Below, in pieces: positions 10,601 to 21,587 of a stretch of DNA of 64,000 bases (its first letter is position 1; each line of letters opens with the position of its first letter). Location: assembly GCA_934045075.1 (NCBI GenBank), contig OW203722.1, forward strand, positions 10,815,396 to 10,879,395. Reading direction: 5' to 3'. A program made the translations under genes and the position numbers. Below the pieces are notes generated by a model. The model did no database searches, was not told the DNA's origin, and saw nothing but the letters and a program-made list of their open reading frames with translations. The DNA is from Yponomeuta sedellus (Eukaryota; Arthropoda; Insecta; Lepidoptera; Yponomeutidae).

Positions 10601-13600
10601 ATAAATTAATAGGTGTTATCTACTCTGTAATAGGTGTGGAGAAAGAAAAGAAAGCTAAACCCACCACAATATGCGACTAATGATGTGAAGAGCGAGGCAA
10701 AGCTTTGGTCTTTCCATCTTCGTAATGAGATTTATACAGAGTCCAGAGGCACTCAGATGCTGCAGTGCCTGAGACATTGTGTTTTATATGGCGTAGCCTA
10801 AAGAGAAAGGGAGGATTAATTATTATGAGACTATGAATAAAGAGGGAGAGAAGAAGAGAGAGATAATATGAAGACACTTTTGCATAAACGATACGTAAAG
10901 AAGATAATGTTTCAATTAGTGGCGCTACACGAACTTCACCGATCCACTTAATACAGGCGCCGCATGGGGTTCGTGCTACCACCTTCTCCATGAGCGAGTT
11001 TGAGCAGTCGGAGCAGGGCGTTGAAGAGGTAGAGGAAGAGGAAGAATCCGTCTGGTCCACCTCTAGCATGCCCTTATCCGAGGGAGGTTCGGTTCATTTC
11101 AAATAATTGACATTTTCACACAACACTTGATAACCACTTACCCTCTGGTCCCAAAGTGGAATATCCTGTGCTACGGTAACAAGGCAATCTAGATGTTATG
11201 AAATAGAATCTAGATTGAGACTATTTCTGTCCACTTGCTGTCGACGTCATAAATGTAATCAGCCCGCATTCCACATTACTATGAACATTACATAACTATG
11301 TAATTTTAGGTCCCTGCTAAATGTACAACATACTAAATGAAACAAAGATCCTCTGATCCTTAACTGCCCACATTTTATATTCCCCAAATTAGAAGAAAGG
11401 CTATAAGTACGTCTAAACACACAATAATCACCTCTTACTTTATTCTATTTCATTCACAAATTAACATTTATTGTCACATTCGTTTTGTCCATACCGACTG
11501 ACGATTAATGATTTGTCTAGATGATTTCACCGACTACTTATCTATTTTTCTTCTTCTTCTATAACTACCTACTCTAATATAGCAACACAGTAGAGGGTAA
11601 AACTTGGAAGAAATTAACCGAGTTAATTCATTAAATTACTCATGAATTCACATACAATCAAAGGCCTGACAACGTCATGATCCCGCTCCTTAGTGCAAAG
11701 CCGTTCAGCTTCGTCAAAGCTCCCTCTCCATGTGCAAAGACATATATCGCCATTGGTGATGCGGTGGAATCCAGCTCATCATCATCAAGAAATCCTTTTC
11801 TTAAACCGACCAAAGTTGAAATGTCACTCGTCATTGGCAGAAATAGTCGTCCAAATAAGGACCGATCTGGGATGCCACAAAAAAAACATGTATTATACTT
11901 ACTCACACACAAAATACACTTCAATTGAAAGTCAAGAACGTTACGCTCTCGCTTCATAATACGAAGCGGCTCAATGTAATGAGCAAGTCGTTCATCTGCG
12001 CATTGATACACAAAATACACTTCAATTGAAGGTCGGAAGACGTCACGCTCCCGTTCCATGGTGACAAGCCGCTCATATGTGATGGGCAAGTCTTTCACCC
12101 GCGCGCCGTCCAAGTCCTTCAGCAAGTACTTCTCCGGAACCGTGATGAAGTCGATGAGCCGGGTGCACCGCGGCAGCAGCTACTTCGAGCGAGAAAGCAA
12201 TGAGGAGTCGGCCACCACGCTGGACGATGTCGAAGTGCACACTGGCGGAGTCAAGTATGTGACTCACAAATTACGTGGTCCTTTATATGTTGCGGACTCT
12301 ATGATATACTTATTGCCGTGATACAGTTTCAAATAAAATAATGAGTCTAAACATAACAACCCGATCTATGAAATAAAAGAGGAATGTACAGAACAGCCTG
12401 TCTATTTTCGCAACACCAATTTGTTGTTTTTTCTGTTCAGCATAGGTTCTTATTTAAGATTAAGAAGCCAGTAAATAACTCTTAGGAACGCTATTAGGAA
12501 CGATAGAAGTTAGAAAAGTTTATGAATTTATGAATATTTTACATTCATTGATTTAACTAAGAGAGTTACCTAGCTAGGTTTTTCCATGAGAAAAGAGAAA
12601 AGGTGCTGCCTTTAATTTATCTCAATGTATTAAAATCAGATCCTCGACAACTATTTTCCCTTCGCTCACTCTTAATTGCTTACTTTACACAATTTAACGC
12701 ATATTTCAGGCGAGTTCGCAAGCATTACAGAAATCCTCACTATGAAATGTTGTACTGCAATGCGTCCGAGACCGACATGATAAAGTGGAACTCTAAATAC
12801 AAGCAGAAGGTGTTCGATATATCGGCTTCCGACGAGTTCAGCAAAAAGGCCGAGCTGAAGACAAAACAGGTATTTGTTGCACATTTCTAAGGAAAAGGAC
12901 AGAACGGTAAGACTAGGGGCCCTAGTATAAAAGGGAAGAGGTAAACCAGGAGATGTCATCACGGACTCGCCTAAAAGGTAGATGTTTATCTATGCTACAT
13001 CGGGTCGACCAAGTTAGAGACTACAACACGAGTGCGAAAACAAGGCAGTTCTCATGCCGTAGTGATATGCCGCTAATCAGTAAGTATGAATCGTATAGAA
13101 ATGACGGAGCTATAGGAATATAACGAACATAAATCAACTCTGCTGGGTTACGCAATTTTGTTTAAATTTATGGTGTTCAATAAACTACTTTTAAAATCAT
13201 GTAATCTCCCTACTCACCAAAAAGTAATTGTTAAATGAATGACTATGCAATGGATTTCTTTTACTTGCAGATTGCCAAAGATTTCTTTGATTGGTGGCAA
13301 GATCTGGGTAACGTCGAGTTCAAAAGTGAAATCAAACGACCAGAAGATATTGAAGCCTTGTTCCAGGTGACTTACTTATTCCAATAAGTATAGAGTAGTT
13401 TATTACCTCTAAAGTGTAAAAACCTATTTAGAGGCTAAAAATTTCACCCATGCCGAGATTCGAACCCGCAACCTCTGGCTATCCGTGCCAGCGCTCTACC
13501 AATTGAGCCAATGGGCGACTCACGGCATCAGTGAAATTTCGAACCTCTTTACACTATTCTCTGTATTACGTACAGGCAGCGACATCTGACTTAAGCAAAT

Positions 13601-16084
13601 TGCATTACTTACAGCCCCGACTACCTACTTTGCAGTTAGGTTTTAACATCGGAACGATATCACTGTGCCCACATGATTATAATATCTTATTTTTAATGCA
13701 CTAACCCGTGCTAAGGAACAAATTTAAAAACCTATTTAGAGGCTAAAAATTTCACCCATGCCGGGATTCGAACCCGCAACCTCTGGCTATCCGTGCCAGC
13801 GCTCTACCAATTGAGCCAATGGGCGACTCACGGCATCAGTGAAATTTCGAACCTCTTTACACTATTCTCTGTATTACGTACAGGCAGCGACATCTGCCTT
13901 AAGCAAATTGCATTACTTACAGCCCCGACTACCTACTTTGCAGTTAGGTTTTAACATCGGAACGATATCACTGTACCCACATGATTATACTATTTTTATT
14001 TTTAATGCACTAACCCGTGCTAAGGAACAAATTTAAAAACCTATTTAGAGGCTAAAAATTACACCCATGCCGGGATTCGAACCCGCAACCTCTGGCTATA
14101 TGGCTCTGGTAGAGCGCTGGCACGGATAGCCAGAGGTTGCGGGTTCGAATCCCGGCATGGGTGAAACTTTTAGCCTCTAAATAGGTTTTTAAATTTGTTC
14201 CTTAGCACGGGTTAGTGCATTAAAAATAAAAAATAGTATAATCTCTAAAGTGCATAATTCCTCTAAAGCACGTAAATTTATTTGTTTATTTTCCCTAGTA
14301 ACACCAACAGGCTATTTGAGTTGTGTATCATATTTTGTACCTACTATGTGTTTTTCCTGAGATTTATAGATAGAACACTTTATTGCACAACTAGAAAAAA
14401 GTATATATTATTTATACATATGTTACTATTATTTATATATTTTTAAATAATGGTTAACATAATTTTATTAAACTTGTACGCGTATTGCTCTCTCTACCAG
14501 TAAATCGTTGTCTTATGTACAACAATATCCATATTATAGTTAGCAGGTGTAAAGTTTTAATTATCTATCTAGAATGACATAACAAAGCAAAATTTGTTGC
14601 TCATTTAAGAATGAACCCTATATACCTACTAATTCTGAGTAGAATTAGATGTACAGATTTTAAATATAATCAGTGCACTTACTAGGTGAAAGTTTGTTAT
14701 TTTCATGTAACTATCGTTTTTTTAAATAAAGTGTTATTTATCCGCATGTATTTTCTAATAATATTATTTTTAGGTTTGGTTCGACGAGCATGCCTCTCGC
14801 GGCCTCATGTTGGATCCGAAGATTATTCCATGTGTGCTGCAGAGCATTGCTGACTGCGCTGGAGTACCATATGTAAATATACCTCCTATCTACTGCATAA
14901 TTATTTTCTCATAGGTTCAAGGTGAGAAAAGAACAAAATGTTCTTTTTTATTACAAAATTCAGAATCATTTTAAAAACATCATCACTATTATCAACTCTT
15001 TACGCTACTGCTGAGTTTAAGACTTTCAACGCATAATACACCTTTACAATCTGTGAGTCACATTATAACTCTAATTCCAGTCAGATTACTGACATACCTA
15101 ATGGCTCTGCCGAAAGAACCAATAAGTTCTTTCATAGCATCGACAGTCATTGCGCATTTCAGATGTCCTGCAACAATGCGCTGAAGCGGCAGATAGCATT
15201 CGATATCCATGCCGAGACTAGTCCGGCGCACACTATGGCCTTCGGCACGGCCCTGCCGCATGAGATTAAGCATGTCCCGCCCCGTAACAACACCAAGGAA
15301 ACCTGGCACTGCGTCAAGATACCCGAGGACTTGAAGACCATGTCATGCGTTTGGGACGACATTGAGCATTTGACGTAAGAATTTTGTATGCCGATTCTTC
15401 TTAATTCAAAGTAGTCACCACTGTGATTGGAGCTTTAATTTATTGAGTTATAGACACGATTCCTTTGCCGCTTACTACTAATATAAAATATGGATATAAG
15501 GAGTTCAGAGATTGGTTATGGCTAGTCTAAGTATCAGTTAGATCATCTGAACATGTTTGTTTAATTTTTTGACTGTCTGTTTACTAATTCAGTAGTGTAT
15601 ATTTACTAAGTATTTATTGGAAACCGTCTCTATTGTTTGCACCCACTAAATTGAAACTTGACTCGACTCGAAGAGTTAAGTCTCGACCAAATTCGTTGTC
15701 CATCTCAAATTCGTCTTCACAATTTGTGTGCCTACGTATCTGGATAGACAATATATGAAACATTGACGTTTCGTCCTTGATCAACAAGATTGTAAGGGAG
15801 GAATGATATAGAGAAAACTATTAGATGATGATTTATATCGATCTGGAATCGGTTTTAGGTCAACCAAAGCGTTCCAGAAGTGGTTGACGCAGCGGCCACA
15901 CCTGCCCATGCCGCCATGTCTACGCAAGCTGGGCGCGTCGGTTGACAAGAAGCAGCTGTTTGTGGTACCCTCGGATTTCGTGATTCGCGACCATGGTTCT
16001 CTGGTCTCGCAGGAACTTGCACTGCCCGTCTCGCAGTTCTCGCTCGAACTCAAGCAGGTCCTAAGCAAGCTCATGAATGAGTAG
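4684..16084 (+). CDS. Nine-exon gene for an uncharacterised 490-aa protein
   Basis: I assembled this gene from splice sites. Exons: 4684-4839, 9769-9939, 10957-11086, 12032-12254, 12710-12869, 13271-13366, 14774-14872, 15163-15374, 15859-16084 (TAG stop). Every exon is bounded by AG/GT and all eight junction phases agree (0,0,1,2,0,0,0,2), giving one 1473-nt frame. The protein starts MPCGNRPLVKMWDKPRK. It has an acidic Glu-rich stretch in exon 3 (about residues 127-145) and a basic Ser/Arg-rich region in exon 4 (about 154-200). A Trp/Phe-rich segment, KDFFDWWQDLG, lies at about 283-293, and the C-terminus is well structured and free of low complexity. No signal peptide or membrane segment is seen, so it is probably intracellular. 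I do not recognise the family and assign no function. Exon 1 is the least certain, since a short exon upstream could exist. Confidence 0.8.
5020..5095 (+). repeat. tRNA-like sequence, probable SINE head
   Basis: The segment has an A-box-like GTGGTAGCGCATCGG and a B-box GGTTCGATCCC about 40 bases apart. The arms do not make a clean cloverleaf, so this is read as a degenerate tRNA-derived SINE and not as a working tRNA gene. Its 3' limit was not defined. Confidence 0.35.
6248..6613 (+). mobile_element. B-family SINE-like element, full copy
   Basis: The copy is flanked by a perfect 12-bp duplication, ACCTTACTACAT, at 6236-6247 and 6614-6625. It begins CGTTATCAACC and ends CTAGGCCACGAGCGCTTC. 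Other copies lie at 43303-43630, 44531-44870 and 50192-50544, with fragments at 18415-18503, 47335-47572 and 54620-54666. The short frames inside it recur in the copies and are repeat sequence, not host genes. Confidence 0.75.
6743..8557 (+). mobile_element. R308 six-unit array inserted as one piece
   Basis: One 1.8-kb insertion is flanked by a perfect 12-bp duplication, AAGCATTATAAT, at 6731-6742 and 8558-8569. Four tRNA-like units lie antisense (6772-6844, 7080-7152, 7388-7460, 7696-7768) at an exact 308-bp period. After a strand switch at about 7989, two sense units follow (8102-8174, 8410-8482), also 308 bp apart. Units are nearly identical, with only a few substitutions. Each has A and B boxes and an R module containing a T5 pol III terminator. 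The anticodon-loop position before the anticodon is C, not the expected T, so these are not normal tRNA genes. The array lies inside intron 1 of the uncharacterised gene. Confidence 0.88.
9145..9317 (+). repeat. CTAG-ended interspersed repeat (Helitron-like?)
   Basis: The sequence ends ...CGCGGGTGACACCGCGGGAC followed by ACAGCTAG and then T. It contains a small GC-rich hairpin (CCGCGG...CCGCGG) just before the end. A CTRR end with a nearby hairpin is a Helitron-type feature. The 5' limit is not clear. Confidence 0.35.
10470..10640 (+). pseudogene. Non-LTR retrotransposon 3' coding fragment
   Basis: A decayed frame reads approximately RRGAPKTRWMNVVKK, which resembles the basic C-terminal tail of RTE/R1-like non-LTR polyproteins. 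It lies in intron 2 of the uncharacterised gene and contains stops. Related tails appear at 35020-35240 and 42840-43035. Confidence 0.35.
11650..12031 (+). repeat. Degenerate tandem copies of exon 4 and its acceptor
   Basis: Two decayed copies of the start of exon 4 (12032) lie upstream, at about 11662-11715 and 11928-11997. The second is preceded by the same TACACTTCAATTGAA block as the real exon, about 103 bp apart. In the frame matching exon 4, both copies contain stop codons (TGA near 11678, TAA near 11976), so they cannot replace it. The open minus-strand frame across this region is a by-product. Confidence 0.55.
13417..14242 (+). mobile_element. R308 element, three-unit insertion
   Basis: The insertion is flanked by a perfect 10-bp duplication, CTCTAAAGTG, at 13407-13416 and 14243-14252, in intron 6 of the uncharacterised gene. 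Two antisense units (13445-13517 and 13753-13825) are exactly 308 bp apart. A half unit (14062-14100) then flips into a 5'-truncated sense unit (14101-14163), R and the A-rich linker. A short frame over part of this repeat is not a host gene. Confidence 0.85.
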
Positions 16085-16258
16085 AAGAAAGAGAACACGA
16101 AGAATAACTTTTAAGAAACCTGGTGTTTGGTCGTTTACGAAGTAATGAGATGTCTTTATTATTAAAGTCAAAGTAATGCGTTGCATCGGCTTTTGTAGGC
16201 GCATACATGCGATGGATTAAATATAATATGATTTTTGACTAACTTAAGTACGCTGAAG
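16085..16258 (+). other. Putative 3' UTR of the uncharacterised gene
   Basis: AT-rich sequence follows the TAG stop at 16082-16084. No AATAAA is seen close by. An ATTAAA variant at about 16216 is the nearest candidate polyA signal. Confidence 0.35.
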
Positions 16259-16270
16259 TCTCATATTATT

Positions 16271-16466
16271 ACACTATTTTTATTTTTAATGCACTAACCC
16301 GTGCTAAGGAACAAATTTAAAAACCTATTTAGAGGCTAAAAATTTCACCCATGCCGGGATTCGAACCCGCAACCTCTGGCTATCCGTACCAGGTACGGAT
16401 AGCCAGAGGTTGCGGGTTCGAATCCCGGCATGGGTGAAATTTTTAGCCTCTAAATAGGTTTTTAAA
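16271..16466 (-). mobile_element. R308 element, perfect 75-bp hairpin copy
   Basis: The copy is flanked by a perfect 12-bp duplication, TCTCATATTATT, at 16259-16270 and 16467-16478. The arms 16316-16390 and 16392-16466 are perfect reverse complements around a single A at 16391. Each arm runs from the R module to the anticodon stem of the tRNA-like sequence, so the 5' half of the cloverleaf is missing from both arms. The left margin is the complement of the A-rich linker. Confidence 0.88.
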
Positions 16467-16478
16467 TCTCATATTATT

Positions 16479-18414
16479 GTTCAACTGTTTAGTAATTCTA
16501 ATCACTGAAAAATGCAGCTGTAAAGTAAGATGGATAAGTGCCATTTAATGTTACAGTCAGCGCATGTTCGCAGGTTCTTTTTTATATAAACTCTTTTGGA
16601 TTCCTCTGTGGAAGATCGTATTTTATTTAACACCAAATGACTGATGAAAATTATTATATAGATGAGAAATAGTTGCTTAAAAGTAAATTTATCTATCTAT
16701 CATAATCCCAGTTAATACTTTCTGGTTATGGATTTTGATCTCATATTATGGATTTAATACTTTAAGGACTCATTGATAACAAATTTTTGGCAGTAAGTAA
16801 AGTATAGGTAGTCATGGCAAACATATCAAACGATAATGTAGATAAGAGACACAGATAAGAGACATGCTTTATCCGCGTTTTCCAAAGACATAACAGGCGT
16901 TGTTTTTAATAGGTACGAGTATGTGTTGGCTTAATACTCTACAATAATAATAATTGTAGAACTTCGTTATTATGTTCTCCGAAAACGTCTATGCCTTCTG
17001 TATTTTATGTTATGTGGTCAGGTCAGCAGGGAGCCCGTGAAAGCGAATAGCGCGAGACTGCGAATCTTGGCGTGATAAGGACAATGAGGTACCCAGCAAT
17101 GGACAGAGTTTGGCTGATGATGAAGTTCGTTCCTATATACCTTAGAGCCTAAAAACATGATTATTTTACAAGTGAGACCTACATTGTTTCATAAATTGGT
17201 AATATTGGTATCATTTTCACCCAGACTTGCCTCAAGTCGCTTAAGCTATAATAGTAATAAAAAACGGCCGGGTGAGTGTCGGGTCATGAGTACCTAGTGT
17301 AGAGTTCCATAGAGTTTGAGGTTGTCATTTGCCTGTAAAATAAATAAAGAACTGATTTTATTTATTAGCAGAACTTGAGTGTGTAACACGGATGTAAATT
17401 CGTGGAGTGTAAGCGTAGATAGAGTAGAACTATAGATCAAGGCACAGTGTAACCGTTTTCACGTCGGTGAATATTATTTGTTTGTGTGCGTGAATGTTGC
17501 CACAGTAAAAGTGAATTGCCATAATGAGGGATAAAATATTTCAGTCGTTCATAGGCCCTGAATAAAAATGCAGATTTAGTTTTGAATTTTATTGATCATA
17601 CATGTCTGACAATTGTTTGCAGAACGTAGCAAACGTTTTATAAACAATTGTCATTTTGTATAATTAAAAATACGTTTTATTATACACGTTTAAATTTTAC
17701 AAGTTAAGGCGCTTAGGGACGCTATCTAGGACCACCAATGGAATACAATCATAAACTGTTTTATTAATAAGTTTTTTTCATATAAAAATTCACCATATAA
17801 AAATCTTTCGAAGGGTACCTCAGACCACCAAAATGTACATTTTGTCGAAATGTAGAGAGCATATACGAGCATTTGATGTAGGTGACCAGTTCTCTCTTCT
17901 AAATGCTAGCACCCATTTTCCCAGAACAGAACTATTTTGAAGAAATCTGGAAAAGAAACATTGCTAATATTAATAAATATTGTAATACATTAAAATATAA
18001 TAAGTAATAACTTTAGTATTATTACTCGCGATACTCATACATAGCTGTTGTATATTGAACGGGTCGATTATTTATTAGGGAAATAAGGTAATTACGTTTT
18101 ACCTAATAAACGATCGCGGCTAGACGGTATTGTACGAGATTCATTGATACAAATTCAAATTTGAATTCTATACTGAATTCAAGGGCACATTGCTTGCGGC
18201 AGAATGCCCAAAAACACCGAAAGGGTTCTTGCGATAAATTCGAGTTGACACATTTTCTGCTGAGTGGAATGAATGCTGAAAAATTATATGGGCAACAAGT
18301 CACATAGGAAGGCGATGCAGCTATCTAACAAAGCATCAGGATATTATATTTGATAATTCAGTGCTGTAGCCGTAATGTTTCTGTCTCTATTGTTTTTATT
18401 AAAGATTTCGATAT
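16479..18414. other. Intergenic, no gene seen
   Basis: This stretch is AT-rich and has no convincing frame. A fragment at about 17705-17760 (GGCGCTTAGGGACGCTATCT) is related to the ends of the TTAA-flanked MITE at 39045-39365. Nothing else is recognised. Confidence 0.4.
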
Positions 18415-18503
18415 CAACCCTTGTATGTCCATAACTCTGGAGCACGGGTCCTGCATCGCAGAAAGGTTAGGCCATACTCCACCGCAGGAGCCAAGCCCGG
18501 GTT
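18415..18503 (+). repeat. B-family SINE fragment
   Basis: This is the first 90 bases of the B family (ATCAACCCTTGTATGTCC...), diverged and truncated compared with the full copy at 6248-6613. Confidence 0.55.
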
Positions 18504-18649
18504 ATAGTTTTAGGTACATTTGATTTTTAATAACGATACATTAAGTATTAAAGATTCATAATATATTTTGATTACGTTTGTAACTTAATATCTGTACAAG
18601 GACAAGCCGTCGAAGTCTGGGACTTCGAGTTAAGTAATGATCACGCAGC

Positions 18650-19057
18650 GTTGCCAGATATACGATTTAAATCGTATTCATACGATGTTTTACATTTATG
18701 TTGCATATACTCGTACGATCAAGGGGCAGAAATCGTACGTAAACATACGACTTTTTTTAGATTTTATTCAACCAAAGTACTAATACCAACATAGCACGTC
18801 ACTATTTATTCTTTTACTTACTAAGTAGCAACCCTTAAGGTAAATCTAACTAATGTGTGACGTTACCGGTTACTCGTTTTTGTGACACAGATTATGAACG
18901 CTGCTTCAGTTCAGTCAATCTTATTAAAACAAAGATCCGAAATAGGCTGAGCAATGAAACTCTAAACGGCACACTTTTGGCAAAACAACATATTAAGCGC
19001 TATGGGTGTTGTGTGGATTTTTCTCAAACAAGAGCAATAATATTAACATTACAGTAA
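18650..19057 (+). pseudogene. hAT-type transposase C-terminal remnant
   Basis: The frame ending at 19057 contains ERCFSSVNLIKTKIRNRLSN, which fits the C-terminal dimerisation region of hAT transposases, where a short Ser-Asn-xx-Lys segment is followed by RNRLS. Only about 60 residues remain and no catalytic part is seen. Upstream, AGCGTTGCCAGATATACGAT at about 18646-18665 could be a terminal repeat, but no matching opposite end was found. Confidence 0.5.
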
Positions 19058-19102
19058 AACCCTTTACGGGGATAAATAAAAACCTAAAAATAGTGTGTTT
19101 AT

Positions 19103-19171
19103 TTAAAAACCTATTTAAAGGCTAAATTTGTTTCTTAGCACGGGTTAGTGCATTAAAAATAAAAATAGTGT
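19103..19171 (+). mobile_element. R308 element, 69-bp minimal copy
   Basis: The copy has a perfect 14-bp duplication, AATAGTGTGTTTAT, at 19089-19102 and 19172-19185. The insert is only the antisense R module joined directly to the sense A-rich linker, with no tRNA-like part. Both outer ends are the same as in the longest copies. Confidence 0.8.
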
Positions 19172-19185
19172 AATAGTGTGTTTAT

Positions 19186-20364
19186 GTTTAATCGATTGTT
19201 TACTTTAAAGTAATAAAACAAAGGTTTTGAAAACGTTCTGTTTTTTTAGCAGCCTGCTTAGGGAATACTACTTTTTATTTTCCCATCGTACGGTCGCTTA
19301 TAACGTCTGCCAACACGGTCAAGTAATGATCGGGATTTTCGACATAAACGGATGGCAACATTTTTTTACTCTTCGTTTTTTTAGGTTAGGAAAGAAAATT
19401 CTATTAAATTGCTTTTCTTACGGACTAGTTGCAAAGCTACTAGTTGAAACTTAACTAAAATACTCAACATAAGGCAACTTTGGGCTTAACAATAATTGAA
19501 ACACAATAATTACTTACCTATCAAAGGAAACTTCCCCCAAAGCTCTTTCTTAACGATTTCTGCATACGAGTACACTACAATTCACCATACTTTCTCTATT
19601 TAGGTCACTTTTAATAAATCATTTCACAAATACACGGTTGCTCTTCGAAACGGCTAGCGTAGCGTTAAATATGATAAAATTTTCAAAATCTTGTCGTTTG
19701 TTTGCCCCCAAAAACGTCAACTTGACACTGGGGGCAAACAAAAAAAGCAGTTACACTTTTGCTGTTTACTCTATCTCTTTCTCACCCATGGTCGCTACGA
19801 AGTTTGTTTCATTTAAAACTTGTATGTGTGCGCTGTGGCTTGCTCTATAGTTCTACTCTACCCTCTACGAGTGTAAGTGGTCAGGAGAGGGGGGAAAGAC
19901 TTAGTAATAATCTAATATGTGAAACAAAGAGCGTATCGTGACGTCACTACTATGGTGAATAGCGTTTTCAGTCTTTTAAATCGAAGATTTATTAAATTTC
20001 TGCAGTCATATTAGTTACTATGTACGTACTCAAATAACCGTTTTTATAATAAATTGGTTTTTTTTTCAGGGCAGTTAAATTGGGTAAAATATTAAATAAA
20101 TGAAACATTTAAGTTTCTGCTAATATTTCCTTTCATGTACTAAAGACGGTTTTTTGGGCTAAGTATATAATGTAAGAACCAATATTTTTTTTAATAGATG
20201 TTGATGTGAATCAACTATTATTTCTACGCAATAAAATAAAGTTTTAATAATCGGTCACCGGTGCGGGCGATACCGCTAACCGATTTGTCAATTTCAAGGT
20301 CATAGCACAAAAAGGTTTTCAGTTTCAAAAAAAATTTCAGGGCTTATGATTTGGGTGAACACCA
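19186..20364. other. Intergenic, no gene seen
   Basis: The sequence has several short frames without recognisable domains. A small inverted repeat, TTTGCCCCCA...TGGGGGCAAA, occurs at about 19700-19740. Confidence 0.4.
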
Positions 20365-20612
20365 GTTCACGCACGCACACGTTCGCATAAGCAAGGAGAT
20401 TGAGTCTTTTTAATCTGTGAAGGAGATCCGGCGGCGGCGACGTGGACTGATCTGTGAGGCATTTTTCATTGGAGCCATCGTAGAGGGATCTACGGAAGCC
20501 GTAGAGGGAGTAAAACTATCTATCTACGACGGAAGCCATTCTTTTTTAATCTGTGGAAGCCATATTTTTTGACATCTACAAAAGCGTGTACAAATCTCAA
20601 AGAGTATATAAC
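20365..20612 (+). repeat. Direct repeat of the 28380-28495 segment, with two insertions
   Basis: Blocks CACGTTCGCATAAGCAAGGA, GATCCGGCGGCGGCGACGTG and ATCTACAAAAGCGTGTACAA occur here and, uninterrupted, at 28380-28495 in the same orientation. The left copy carries an extra piece of about 24 bp, and a piece of about 80 bp that contains internal duplications. The two copies bracket the 20623-27524 inverted-repeat unit. Confidence 0.6.
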
Positions 20613-20622
20613 CACTACGTTT

Positions 20623-21395
20623 TAAGAGACGGGACCTCCTTACATGCTTTTGTAATCAGTTTAGCCCCGTTAGCAATACCCACCAATAGAGCAAAAATGC
20701 AATGTCAAAAGTAAGTGCTACCAACAAAATAACTTGTCCGTGCAATAGGGACGTCCACTTACATTACTAAACTTATCGATATCGATAAATTATCATCCAG
20801 GGGCTTCGCAGTTAGCCTAATAAAAATAATAAAAATCAATGTTTTCAATAAAACGACAAATGAAATTAGTATTTTATTATTTATTATTAAATCACAATAA
20901 TTGTGGTCAAGGTCTATTGAATTTATTTCAGCAGTTATTTGATTTTTCTTTAGAGGTGTCCAATTTGAGTGAACTTCATCAATCGTTGGTTTGGATTCAG
21001 GTGCTGAAATCGTAAAAAAAAGTTGAGTCGTTATTGATTATTAATTTGTTGGTAAACTATGCTATTTACCGGGATAGTTCTGATAAATATGCTGAGATTC
21101 CAGGTCACAATAATTGTGGTCAAACCCTACTGGACCAATTGCAACAGCTGATATTTTGGCTACTGTACAAGGTGCTGAAAATGATAACATTTTGTAATTT
21201 ATTAAAGTAAACAAACACTCGTTACAAAAAACTTCAGCGATACATGAAAAGTCTACGTACCAGAGTTGTTTTGTGAAGCTCGAAAACTAATAAGTTTTTG
21301 TATAGCTGAATCTGAAAATAAACAATTGCAAGAGTAGTCCGAAGAAAAATAAATAGTTTGTTCCTGTTTACCACATAACTGCATAATTGACTATC
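20623..21395. repeat. Left arm of a large inverted repeat
   Basis: This segment matches the complement of 26738-27524 over nearly its full length. Shared blocks run from TAAGAGACGGGACCTCC at the outer end to CCACATAACTGCATAATTGA at the inner end. It contains, on the minus strand, the same exon-like blocks found on the plus strand of the right arm. The arms show many point differences, so the duplication is not very recent. Confidence 0.8.
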
Positions 21396-21399
21396 TAAA

Positions 21400-21505
21400 A
21401 TCTTTAAAAACCTATTTAGAGGCTAAAAATTTCACCCATGCCGGGATTCGAACCCGCAACCTCTGGCTATCCGTACCAGCGCTCTACCAATTGCTCAATT
21501 GGTTA
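21400..21505 (+). repeat. R308 fragment inside the inverted-repeat unit
   Basis: An antisense R module and most of an antisense tRNA-like unit (from 21433) end at a switch within the A box. The sequence then continues CTCAATTGG on the other strand. A clear target duplication was not found. Confidence 0.6.
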
Positions 21506-21587
21506 AAATTTTTGTGTTTTAAGTTTGTTCAATATCTAGCTGTGTGTATCTTGTTGTACAGTGTTTAGTGATTTTCTTTTAATATTG

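Noticed and set aside
11658..12125. 155-residue open frame on the minus strand
   Set aside because: It overlaps exon 4 and its decayed copies on the plus strand. The plus-strand exon is supported by splice sites and phase, so this frame is a by-product.
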